A model generated the notes under the pieces. The model saw only the letters and a list, made by a program, of their open reading frames with translations, had not been told where the DNA came from and searched no databases. 45,536 nt of DNA from JBCCFW01 sp039029535 (GTDB taxonomy: Bacteria; Acidobacteriota; JBCCFW01). Both the position numbers and the translations under genes were made by a program. The DNA lies in assembly GCA_039029535.1 (NCBI GenBank), contig JBCCFW010000044.1, positions 1-45,536 on the forward strand. Reading direction: 5' to 3'. Below are positions 31,389-38,758 of the stretch, in pieces (position 1 is the first letter of the stretch; each line of letters begins with the position of its first letter).

Positions 31389-32261
31389 TCAGTAGTTCCC
31401 GTCGCCGAGGTCGTCGTCGGGGAGCCCTTCCAGCGCCTCGAAGCGATCCATGTCGAAGCCGCCCTGGCCGTAGACGCTGGAGCGACCGATGACCGTGAGC
31501 TTCGTCGGACGGTGCCTGGTCGGTTCGTCTCGACAGATGGCCGCGACCTCGGCGCGATCCCGCAAGCGGTAGGGCTGATGACGACCCGACTCGATGAGGA
31601 GATTCGTGAGCTCCTCGCCGAGCGGACCGGTGAGCTGCTTGCGTGCCTCGCTCGCCGGAACCGTGCGCCCATTCGAGGTCTCGATGCGCTGGCGCTTGGT
31701 CACCACGGCGTCGCGCGAGGCGGCGAGCTCGTGGAGGAAGCGCTGGGCGGCGATGTTCAAGGACACGGTGAGACCGTCCACCTGCACGCGCTCGCCGAGG
31801 ATGATCTTCACCTTGCGTGGCTTCCGCAGGTCGTCGGGCACGGCGAGCAGCGGATCGACGGAGCGGAGCGTCGCATCGAGCGAGTCCACGAGGCCGGCGA
31901 GCGCCTCGGGTGAGGTGTCCCGCGGCAGGCAGTGCGGCGTGAGCGTCACCGCCCGCCGGAGCTGCGACTCGCTGCTCCAGTCGATGAGGAGGACCAGCGC
32001 GCCGCGTCGGCCTTCCTCGAGATAGCGCTCGACCTGATCCAGCAGCTCCTCGCCATCGCTACCTGGACGCACGTCCAGGATGAGGATGTCGGCCGCGCTC
32101 GCGAGCAAGTCCTCCGCCTGCTGGGAGGGCTCCGCCGGTTCGATCGAGCGCCCCTTCCGCCGCAGCGCCCGGAGACGTCGTCCCTCGGTGGTCTCCACGG
32201 CCAGTCGAGCACGAAGCGGTCGTGACCCTTCTGCCGGCCGTCCCTGTCGTTCATCCCTCAT
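31389..32261 (-). CDS. degenerate receiver-like protein with possible winged-helix C-terminus
   Basis: A 290-aa cytoplasmic protein of no family I can name. Residues of about 50-145 follow the strand/helix rhythm of a response-regulator receiver: ADILILDVRPGSDG carries an Asp where the phosphosite would be, then GALVLLIDWSSESQL and PHCLPRDTSPEALAGLVDSL, but the conserved Thr and Lys positions are poor. Residues of about 155-240 (KIILGERVQVDGLTVSLNIA, then AQRFLHELAAS and VVTKRQRIETSNGR) resemble an OmpR-type winged helix or a related fold. ATG 32261 follows a GGGGGA stretch, while an upstream GTG at 32273 has none. Next to it lie XRE regulators and a small secreted protein. A regulatory role is inferred. 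Confidence 0.62.
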   Translation of the reverse strand: MRDERQGRPAEGSRPLRARLAVETTEGRRLRALRRKGRSIEPAEPSQQAEDLLASAADILILDVRPGSDGEELLDQVERYLEEGRRGALVLLIDWSSESQLRRAVTLTPHCLPRDTSPEALAGLVDSLDATLRSVDPLLAVPDDLRKPRKVKIILGERVQVDGLTVSLNIAAQRFLHELAASRDAVVTKRQRIETSNGRTVPASEARKQLTGPLGEELTNLLIESGRHQPYRLRDRAEVAAICRDEPTRHRPTKLTVIGRSSVYGQGGFDMDRFEALEGLPDDDLGDGNY

Positions 32262-32370
32262 GTCATCCCCCACGTCCGTGCGTCGCCGTTCATTCGGCAG
32301 CGCGTCGTTCCCCGGCTTCGTGCTCGGTCCCTCTTCCTGTGGTCGCTCGACGGTGACGGTCCTCGTGAAG

Positions 32371-32384
32371 CGCCGAATTCGGCG
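32371..32384. promoter_or_regulatory. perfect 14-bp palindrome, possible operator
   Basis: CGCCGAATTCGGCG lies in the 257-nt divergent gap between the receiver-like gene (start 32261) and the small secreted gene (start 32519). A close relative, GCCGAATCTGGC at 35011-35022, sits 31 nt before the upstream start of the XRE paralogue pair and matches at 10 of 12 bases. It could be a shared operator of the XRE proteins; chance is not excluded. Apart from this palindrome I see nothing clear in the gap. Confidence 0.3.
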
Positions 32385-32518
32385 ATCTCGGCCCAGGACG
32401 TCGTTTCCCGCCCCTTCAGCTCGATCACCGCTCGGTCACCGCAGGCGATCCACCGCCCCCTCCCAAGGGGCACGGGACGCCGGGCGTTTCCGGTGCTCCT
32501 CTCGAAGGGACAATCTTC

Positions 32519-32863
32519 ATGACGCGAAACAACATCGTTTTCCGCCTCGGTCTCGCCGCTTGCCTGTTCCTGTGTGCCGACTTCGCGTGGGCCGTCACCG
32601 AGCAGGAGCTCCAGGCGGATGCCTCCGCGCTCCTCTCCGAGCACCAGTCGCTCGAGGTGGACGTGAACGGCTGCCCGAATGGTGGTTGCTACACCGCGGT
32701 GCAGATCGAGGCCGACGTGGATGCCGCCACGGCGACCCTCGACCAGCTCGTCGCGGACCGGGCCACGCTGAGCGGCTGCACCTGCACGCAGCTCGACGCG
32801 ACCATCGCCTCGATCGAGCTCATCAACGACACGCTGCGCACGCAGATCGCCGACTGGGACTGA
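32519..32863 (+). CDS. small secreted Cys-containing protein
   Basis: A 114-aa protein with a good Sec signal peptide (LGLAACLFLCADFAWA, cleavage near residue 25). The mature part of about 89 residues is mostly helical, with heptad-like Leu spacing. It has two short Cys motifs, NGCPNGGCY and SGCTCTQ, that could form disulfides. A GGGA site lies about 9 nt before the ATG. It converges on the XRE pair and is divergent from the receiver-like gene. No family was recognised; small helical secreted proteins of this kind may act as chaperones, binding proteins or structural subunits. Confidence 0.65.
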   Translation: MTRNNIVFRLGLAACLFLCADFAWAVTEQELQADASALLSEHQSLEVDVNGCPNGGCYTAVQIEADVDAATATLDQLVADRATLSGCTCTQLDATIASIELINDTLRTQIADWD

Positions 32864-32871
32864 GGCCACGT

Positions 32872-33882
32872 TCACTCGGGCTCGGTGCGGGAGGGCAAGA
32901 CCCAGCCCATCGAGTAGCTCAGGCCGATGAGGGGACGGTCGACGCGGCAGGTGACGGTGCCGCGTCGACGGTCCCGCTTCAGCTTGAGCCCCTCGTCGTG
33001 CAGGTGTGGAGCCAGGTCCGCCATGTCGGGATCCGGCGGCACGGCGGCGGGCCACACCCGGACCTGGACGGTCTTGGGCCAGTAGCCCGGATGAAAGCGC
33101 AACTGCAGCAGCAGGCTGCGCACCGGATAGGTCGGCTGGAACGTGAAGCCGGCCTGCACGGGATCGGAGGTCGGTCCGACCCGTGCCTCGTAGTCCTCGT
33201 GGAAGACCGCTCGATCCGACCGGTGGTTGACCCAGCCGAAGCTGACGCCCTCGCGGGCGAGACGCTCGGGGACGACGACCTGCTGGAGGAAGCGGCCCTC
33301 ACGGTCGAGGACGCGGGAGCGAATCGCGTCTTCCCGCCCCTTGGCGTCGGCAACCTGCAGCTCGCGCAGGATGGTCGGCGAACCCTCGAACGCCGCGTTC
33401 TCCAATCCGTGGACCACGCGCAGGTCGGCGTGGCGCCCCGGCAGGCTGCGGAGGCGGTTGACCCACACGCGTCCCTCGCGGCCTCCGTCCGGTTGCACGG
33501 TCAGGCGTCGCTGGACCTCGGCCGCCTCACAGCCGGCGAGGTCACGGTAGTAGCGCCAGACCTCCTCCGGAGTCATGGCCACTTCGTGGTCGCCCGGTCG
33601 GAAGAGGTCGCGGGGCGTGAGATGGGGGAAGGCCTTGAGGTACGCCCGGAGCGTCTCGAAGCGCAGGTCGCTGCCCTTCTCGGCGTTGGAGATCGCCACG
33701 TGAGTGCGACCCAGCTGGACCGCCAGCTCGCGCTGTGAGAAGCCCGCCTGGATGCGCGCGGACTTGAGCACGGCGCCGAGTCGGACGAGATCGGGATCCT
33801 CCTCGGTCTTCTTGCCGGGCTTCTTCTTCCCAGTCCTCTTCTTGCCGGTTTTCTTCTTGCCGGTCTTCTTGTCGTCGCTCAC
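32872..33882 (-). CDS. XRE-family regulator with Lys-rich tail and unknown C-terminal domain (paralogue B)
   Basis: A 336-aa protein. Residues 5-25 are a Lys/Thr/Gly repeat (KKTGKK units) like a histone-H1-type DNA-binding tail. An XRE/Cro-C1 helix-turn-helix follows at 34-85 (GFSQRELAVQLGRTHVAISNAEKG). About 240 residues of an unrecognised beta-rich domain end in RPLIGLSYSMGW. The same C-terminal plan and end motif occur in the gene just upstream, so the two are full-length paralogues. GTG 33882 overlaps the upstream stop by 4 nt (GTGA), which implies coupled translation. The C-terminal domain may be a ligand or protein sensor. The targets are unknown. Confidence 0.75.
   Translation of the reverse strand: MSDDKKTGKKKTGKKRTGKKKPGKKTEEDPDLVRLGAVLKSARIQAGFSQRELAVQLGRTHVAISNAEKGSDLRFETLRAYLKAFPHLTPRDLFRPGDHEVAMTPEEVWRYYRDLAGCEAAEVQRRLTVQPDGGREGRVWVNRLRSLPGRHADLRVVHGLENAAFEGSPTILRELQVADAKGREDAIRSRVLDREGRFLQQVVVPERLAREGVSFGWVNHRSDRAVFHEDYEARVGPTSDPVQAGFTFQPTYPVRSLLLQLRFHPGYWPKTVQVRVWPAAVPPDPDMADLAPHLHDEGLKLKRDRRRGTVTCRVDRPLIGLSYSMGWVLPSRTEPE
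33805..33870 (-). repeat. 15-bp tandem repeat coding for the Lys-rich tail
   Basis: About four and a half imperfect units of the AAGAAGAAGACCGGC type on the minus strand encode KKTGK-like repeats at the N-terminus of paralogue B. The units vary by single bases (ACC, AGGACT, AAGCCC), consistent with replication slippage followed by drift. Unit number may differ between strains. Confidence 0.7.
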
Positions 33883-34979
33883 GAGTCGGTCGACCAGCCG
33901 AGCCCGTAGCAGAGCCCGAGGAGTGGTCGCTCGATGCGCAGCGTCACGTGGGTGTCGCCGCCGCGGGCCTCGCGGACCTGGACGGGTAGGCCCGCGGGGT
34001 GCAGCTCCTCGAGGATGCCGACGTCTCCTGGACCCACGCCCAGGCCCGCCAGCCAGGCGTGGGCCCGCACGTTCGGGGTCGGTCCCGGCGGCAGCACGAC
34101 CTCGAGCTCCAGCGTGTCGACGGGGAAGCGCACCCGAACGTGGACGCCGCGCTCGAAGGGGGGAGGAAGCTCGCCGGGCGTGGTCCGATCGAGACCGACC
34201 GACGGCTCGCCCCGGCGGTACGTGACGCCGTGCTGATCGAGCCCGGGTCGGAAGACGTACTCGTGGAGCTGGTCGCCGTCGCTGATGCTCCAGGTCCCAC
34301 GTCCCGGGCGGTCCTCGTTCTTTCGGAGCTGCTTGACCACGGCCTTCCGGCTCTCGGCTGCCATCGCCAGGACGACGGTGCGCTCGACCGCGTCCTTGAG
34401 CGTGCCGCGGATCGAGCGCAGCCCGTGGATCATGGTCGTCCGCTCGGCGCTGCCGTCGGTGCTCACCCGAGTGCTCTGACAGAAGCTGGCCGCGACGATT
34501 CCGACGTGCTCCCGATGGAAGAGCCAGGCCGCCGGCGAGGCTTCCGGCGCACACTCTCGCGGCGTGCTGAGCAGGCTGTCCGGGCTCAGGCTGGGGAGCG
34601 CGGAGAGGTAGGCCCGCAGCGTGGAGTAGCGGGGATTGCGGCCGCGCTCGGCCTCCGAGACGGTCGCCGGAGCGACGCCCATCTCCGCGGCCAACTCACG
34701 ACGAGTCCTCGCGGCGCGGTCACGCGCCTGCTCCAGCAGCCTGCCCAAGGAGCGGGCTTGCTCGCTCGCGGGTGGTTCGGTCCGAGACACGATCCTGACG
34801 TGAGCGACGTCGGGCACGGCGGCGTGAGCCCCGTCGCCCGACGCCGCGCGGACGACGAGTCGTGACCAGGCGATCTCCCCCCGGTCGCCCCGCCACTCGG
34901 GTGTAGATCCGTCGAGTTGAGCCCTCTTCGGCCCGCTGGTCAATGGTCTGAGCTCCCCGGTGTTCAGTTGTCGAATCAC
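33879..34979 (-). CDS. XRE-family regulator with unknown C-terminal domain (paralogue A)
   Basis: A protein of up to 366 aa. The helix-turn-helix is at residues 76-130 (RTRRELAAEMGVAPATVSEAERGR). The C-terminal domain of about 230 residues ends in RPLLGLCYGLGW and parallels paralogue B along its length (LRSIRG versus LRSLPG, GVTYRRGE versus GVSFGWVN). The first 65 residues of the longest frame look non-conserved, so the real start may lie inside: GTG 34979 is the outer limit and GTG 34790 a possible inner one. It is the first gene of a two-gene operon. Two different but related regulators made together may form a heterodimer or respond to two related signals. Confidence 0.7.
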   Translation of the reverse strand: MIRQLNTGELRPLTSGPKRAQLDGSTPEWRGDRGEIAWSRLVVRAASGDGAHAAVPDVAHVRIVSRTEPPASEQARSLGRLLEQARDRAARTRRELAAEMGVAPATVSEAERGRNPRYSTLRAYLSALPSLSPDSLLSTPRECAPEASPAAWLFHREHVGIVAASFCQSTRVSTDGSAERTTMIHGLRSIRGTLKDAVERTVVLAMAAESRKAVVKQLRKNEDRPGRGTWSISDGDQLHEYVFRPGLDQHGVTYRRGEPSVGLDRTTPGELPPPFERGVHVRVRFPVDTLELEVVLPPGPTPNVRAHAWLAGLGVGPGDVGILEELHPAGLPVQVREARGGDTHVTLRIERPLLGLCYGLGWSTDS

Positions 34980-35045
34980 TCTCGGGGCGCTCGGTGCTCG
35001 GCGTCATGCGGCCGAATCTGGCGGAAAGACGCCTTTTCGGGACTT

Positions 35046-36122
35046 TCAGGCCCCTTGGCGCCGAGGGCGCGGTCCCGCGGCGGGAAGTTTCTTGACCAGC
35101 CGCGCCGCGGTCGCGGTGAGGGCGAGATCGGTCGCCTCGGTGGGGTGACGCCAGGCCAGCGTCGGGCTCTCCGCTGGCGGGGTCGTCAGCGTGCAGGCGT
35201 GAACGTGGACTCGGATCCGGCGGTTGGTGATGGCGTGGCGGAGAGTGAACAGCTCCTCGCCCATGGCGCCGCCTCCCAGGTCGTCGAGCACCTGCTGGAG
35301 GACGGCCTCGGTGGCGCCGCCATCGTCGACGAGCTCTGAAGGAGGCTCCCAGAGACCCGCGAGGAGCGCGGCGTCTTCCGGGCGCCGCCGCAGCAGCACG
35401 GCCCCGTCGTCGCGTCGGATGACGGCAGCGACCGCCTCGACCGAGCGAGTGGCCGAACGCTTGCGGGGAGGGGGCAGCTCGGCGACCCGGTCGTCGCGTC
35501 GGGCGATGCAGTCGGCCCGGACGGGGCAGCCGTCGCAGGCGGGACCCTGAGGGCGGCAGCACAGCGCGCCCAGCTCCATGAGCGCCTCGGTGAACGGGCC
35601 GGGGCGGTCGGCCGGCATCCGCTCGAGGACGACCTCCTCGAGCCGTCGTCGATCCCTGACCCGCGTGGCGTCGAGGGCTTCACCGAGGTGACGCGAGAGC
35701 ACTCGGCCGACGTTGCCGTCGACGGCGGGCACCGCCTTGCCGTGGGCCAGCGAGAGGATGGCGCCGGCCGTGTAGGGGCCGATGCCGGGAAGCTCGAGCG
35801 CCTGGTCCAGGCGGTCGGGGAAGTGTCCCTGGTGCTCGTCGAGCACGGCGCGGGCGGTCTCCTGGAGCCGTCGCGCCCGTCGGTAGTAGCCGAGCCCCGA
35901 CCACAGCTCGAGGACCGTCTCGGTCTCGGCGCTGGCCAGGGCTTCGAAGTCGGGGAGCGCGGCGAGGAAGCGCTCGAAGTAGGGGGTCGCGGCGGCCACC
36001 GTCGTCTGCTGGAGCATGACCTCGGAGACGAGGACGGCGTAGGGGTCACGGCGGTGACGCCACGGGAGGTCGCGACGGTGCTCCTCGAACCAGCCGAGCA
36101 GGCGGTCGGCGAAGGAGCGCAC
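35046..36122 (-). CDS. mutY: A/G-specific adenine glycosylase MutY
   Basis: A 358-aa repair enzyme that removes adenine mispaired with 8-oxoguanine. The catalytic Glu is E34 (SEVMLQQT). The HhH motif is LPGIGPYTAG at 111-120 and the catalytic Asp is D135 (VDGNVGRV). The 4Fe-4S loop has C189, C196, C199 and C205 with the family spacing. Residues from about 225 on form the NUDIX-like domain that recognises 8-oxoguanine (AVLLRRRPEDAALLAGLWEPP). Length and architecture are normal. It starts with GTG, 21 nt after the stop of the TPR-SH3 gene on the same strand. Confidence 0.95.
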   Translation of the reverse strand: MRSFADRLLGWFEEHRRDLPWRHRRDPYAVLVSEVMLQQTTVAAATPYFERFLAALPDFEALASAETETVLELWSGLGYYRRARRLQETARAVLDEHQGHFPDRLDQALELPGIGPYTAGAILSLAHGKAVPAVDGNVGRVLSRHLGEALDATRVRDRRRLEEVVLERMPADRPGPFTEALMELGALCCRPQGPACDGCPVRADCIARRDDRVAELPPPRKRSATRSVEAVAAVIRRDDGAVLLRRRPEDAALLAGLWEPPSELVDDGGATEAVLQQVLDDLGGGAMGEELFTLRHAITNRRIRVHVHACTLTTPPAESPTLAWRHPTEATDLALTATAARLVKKLPAAGPRPRRQGA

Positions 36123-36143
36123 GACGCGACCCCGGTGACCGGA

Positions 36144-37610
36144 CTACCGGAACTTGCTCTCGCGAGCCCAGCCTTGCGTGCCGTCCGGCGCCCTGACCTG
36201 GAGCCAGCAAGTGCCGCCCGAGTACGAGGCGTTCTTGATCTCGACGGTGGTGCCGCCGGAGACCGTCAGGCCACCCTGGCCGCTTCCGCCGGCGTCGTAG
36301 GCGAGCTGGACGCTGCCGCGCGAGGTGCGGGTGAGGGCCTTGCCCTGGTCGTAGGCGAAGCGGGCGTCCTTGGCCAGCCGCGAGCAGGCGGCCCGGTCGG
36401 CCTCCCGTTGGGCGGCGCCGAGGTCGGCCTGCTGACCGCCGAGGAGGTTCTTGGCGTCGCGCACGTTGCGGATCTGGCGGCTCATGTCGAGGCCGGCCGA
36501 CTGCGCCTGGCGGAAGTGGGACAGGGCCTCGTCGTAGCCACGCACCGCGCGGTTGATGACGTCGGAACCGGTCTTGCTCGGGGCGCGGGAGTAACGCGAG
36601 TAGGTGCGCTTCTCGATGATGGAGCCGAGCAGGGCGTGGGCCTCGCCGCGGCTCTGGCTGTCGAGCTGGCCGTTGAGGGCGGAGCGCGCGTAGCTCTCGG
36701 CGGTGTCGGTGTTGCCCTCGTCCATGGCGACGCGAGCGAGGAACATCCGGGCGCGGCCGTTGCCCGGGTCGCGACGGGAGATCTCGTTGGCGAGTCGCAG
36801 GCTCTCGTTGCTGCGCATGAGCTGCTCGGAGAGGTCGAGCAGGTTGACGAGCTGCGTCATGTCGGCCTCGTGCAGCTTGCCCATCCACGCGTTGAGGAAG
36901 GCGGCCTTCTCGGTGGAGCCACCACCGGCGGCGCCGCTGGTGAGGAGACGCTCGTAAGCGCTCTTGGCCTCACGGTCGTTGGGGTCGAGCTCGGCGGCCT
37001 TGCCCCAGGCCTTCTTCGCGCCGGCGCTGTCACCGGACGCCTCGAGCAACCGGGCCGCGGCCACCTGCGAGCCGTGGTCGTCGTCGTAACGGTGGCCGAT
37101 CTCCTTCCAGAGCTTCAGCGCGTTCTCGTCGTCGTTGAACTTTCGGTAGAGCTCCCAGAGCTGGTTCTCGACGTCGCGCTTCTCGGAGAAGCCGACGTAG
37201 TCGAGCGCCTTGGTGAGCGCGGCCAGGCCTTCCGCCTCCTGACCCGATGCCAGGTGGAGGTTGCCGAGACGGAGATGGAGGGCGCCGAACTTCTCGGAGC
37301 TCAGCTCGGAGGCCTTGCTCCACTGAGTGATGGCCTCGGGGCGGAGCTCGTCGCGACCGCCCTCGGCCAGCTCGGCGAGCTTCGTGCCGAGCAGCTTGTG
37401 CACCATGTAGGTGCCTTCGTGGTCCTTGGCGCAACCACGCAGGGCGTCGAGGGCGCCGTCCTTGTCTCCCTCGCTGTTGAGCCGCTTGTAATCCATCAAG
37501 CAGAACTTGAGGTCGCTGTTGGCGGCAGCGGGGAGCGCGGTCGCGAGCATCAGCCCGAGCAGGACCGCGAGGGGGGCGAGACGACCGTGGCGATTTTCGT
37601 GACTCTTCAT
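36144..37610 (-). CDS. secreted TPR protein with C-terminal SH3-like domain
   Basis: A 488-aa protein. The signal peptide at residues 1-30 ends LPAAANS. Helical TPR-like repeats follow from about 35 to 345 (for example GTKLAELAEGG, LGNLHLASGQEAEGLAALTKAL, KKAWGKAAELDPNDREAKSAY, RMFLARVAMDEGNTDTAESYARSAL). Residues of about 430-488 look like a bacterial SH3 domain (TVEIKNASYSGGTCWLQV, then GTQGWARESKF), which often binds cell wall. ATG 37610 has GGAG about 10 nt upstream and precedes a clean signal peptide; a longer frame to 38240 is an artefact. It probably acts in the periplasm as a scaffold. MutY follows 21 nt downstream without an obvious functional link. Confidence 0.8.
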   Translation of the reverse strand: MKSHENRHGRLAPLAVLLGLMLATALPAAANSDLKFCLMDYKRLNSEGDKDGALDALRGCAKDHEGTYMVHKLLGTKLAELAEGGRDELRPEAITQWSKASELSSEKFGALHLRLGNLHLASGQEAEGLAALTKALDYVGFSEKRDVENQLWELYRKFNDDENALKLWKEIGHRYDDDHGSQVAAARLLEASGDSAGAKKAWGKAAELDPNDREAKSAYERLLTSGAAGGGSTEKAAFLNAWMGKLHEADMTQLVNLLDLSEQLMRSNESLRLANEISRRDPGNGRARMFLARVAMDEGNTDTAESYARSALNGQLDSQSRGEAHALLGSIIEKRTYSRYSRAPSKTGSDVINRAVRGYDEALSHFRQAQSAGLDMSRQIRNVRDAKNLLGGQQADLGAAQREADRAACSRLAKDARFAYDQGKALTRTSRGSVQLAYDAGGSGQGGLTVSGGTTVEIKNASYSGGTCWLQVRAPDGTQGWARESKFR

Positions 37611-37754
37611 GGCGATGACTCCGCGAGGGAGGGTGGGCTCTCTTCGGGGTCTTGGACGTCCCGGGAGGGGCAAAAATTCAGCGACTCCCAGGTGGGCTGA
37701 GACGTCCGGGTGCAGCATCTTCGGAGGTGAGCAAGGGATTCTATCGCCCGTTCC

Positions 37755-37773
37755 AAGCGGTTTCGAGCCGCTT
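37755..37773 (-). terminator. weak hairpin after the kinase gene
   Basis: A 6-bp stem AAGCGG/CCGCTT with a 7-nt loop, extended by CCA/TGG after a one-base bulge, 26 nt beyond the kinase stop on the minus strand. No U-run follows. It lies in the 188-nt gap before the TPR gene, where I see no other feature. Confidence 0.35.
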
Positions 37774-37798
37774 TGGGCCCGTCGCTCGATGGCCGGTC

Positions 37799-38758
37799 TC
37801 AGCCCCGCAGCGCGACTCCCTGGATCTCGCGCCGGGGACCGAGCGTGACCACCACGTCCGCACGCTCGGGGAGGGTCGTCGCGAGGGAACGGAGGATCCG
37901 CTCGAAGCCCGCGAGGAGACGTCGCACGCCTGCCTCGTCGAAGGCCTCGGGGGCCGCCTCGGTCCGCCGACGGAGCGCTGTTTCCTGTTCGAGACGCCAC
38001 GCGACGACCTGTTCGAAAGAGGGGGCCAGGAGGGCGACGAGAGGGGAAGCCCGGGCACCCAGCTCGGCATGAGCTCCCGCCACGGCGGCCTGCACGCCCC
38101 GTCGCCAGGAGGCGTCGGGATCCTCCTCGCGCTCGAGCTGGTTGACGGGCCTGCTCAGCAGCTCGGCCGGCTCGGGCTCGGCCCCCAGGCACCAGCCCTC
38201 CAGCAGCACGAGGTCGGGGCGCCCGGGGAAGCGGGGCCACTTGCTCTCCGGGAGACGGTCGTCACGTCCCTTGTCGAAGACCGGCAGGACCGTGCGCGTG
38301 TCCGGGCCTGCGGCCAGCAGGTCGTCGAGCACCGCGTGACCGAGCGCGAGGTCGTGGGTCCCGGGGACACCGCGCGTGGCCCACAGCGGATGGCGATCCC
38401 GGGCCAGGTGCCGTCGCTCGGTGCGGGTGAGGTAGAGGTCGTCGAGGGAGAGCGTCACCAAGCGGAGGTCGAAGGCGAGCGCGAGCAGCTCGACGAGCCC
38501 GGCTGCCAGCGTGGTCTTGCCCGCACCGGGCGGGCCGCTCAGCCCGACCACCGGCGGTGTCGTCGCGACGACGGTCTGGTCGGCCAGCCAGGCGGCGAGG
38601 GGAAGGTGGAAGCCGACGAGCGTCGCGGCGGAGGGAGTGGGACGACCGAGCTGGGTCAGGCGATGTCGGAGCTCCGGTCCGTGGGTCGTGGCGAGCTCGT
38701 CGAGGACGCGAGCCGGACGGGGCAGGTGGTCGCTCGGCCAAGGGCCCGGCGCGCTCAC
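37799..38758 (-). CDS. P-loop kinase, glycerate-3-kinase/YggC-like
   Basis: A 319-aa kinase. Walker A is GPPGAGKTT at residues 75-83, a DDLYLT motif lies at 106-111, and the stretch HPLWATRGVPGTHDLAL at about 123-139 is characteristic of plant-type D-glycerate 3-kinases, yeast Tda10 and E. coli YggC. LLEGWCLGAEP follows near 180. It should phosphorylate a small hydroxy acid or sugar-like metabolite, with D-glycerate the best guess. GTG 38758 overlaps the stop of the SLC13 permease gene by 4 nt (GTGA), so the two are translated together, and the permease may bring in the kinase substrate. Confidence 0.8.
   Translation of the reverse strand: MSAPGPWPSDHLPRPARVLDELATTHGPELRHRLTQLGRPTPSAATLVGFHLPLAAWLADQTVVATTPPVVGLSGPPGAGKTTLAAGLVELLALAFDLRLVTLSLDDLYLTRTERRHLARDRHPLWATRGVPGTHDLALGHAVLDDLLAAGPDTRTVLPVFDKGRDDRLPESKWPRFPGRPDLVLLEGWCLGAEPEPAELLSRPVNQLEREEDPDASWRRGVQAAVAGAHAELGARASPLVALLAPSFEQVVAWRLEQETALRRRTEAAPEAFDEAGVRRLLAGFERILRSLATTLPERADVVVTLGPRREIQGVALRG

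Noticed and set aside
32872..34554. A 560-aa minus-strand reading of the XRE region as a single protein
   Set aside because: The upstream 224 residues are an out-of-frame translation of paralogue A; the true second gene starts at GTG 33882 with a 4-nt overlap.
35688..37700. A 670-aa plus-strand open frame
   Set aside because: Antisense to MutY and the TPR-SH3 gene, both with clear motifs; Gly/Glu/Val-rich shadow composition.
36144..38240. 698-aa reading of the TPR gene
   Set aside because: The extra 210 residues overlap the kinase gene and have no RBS, whereas ATG 37610 gives a signal peptide and RBS.
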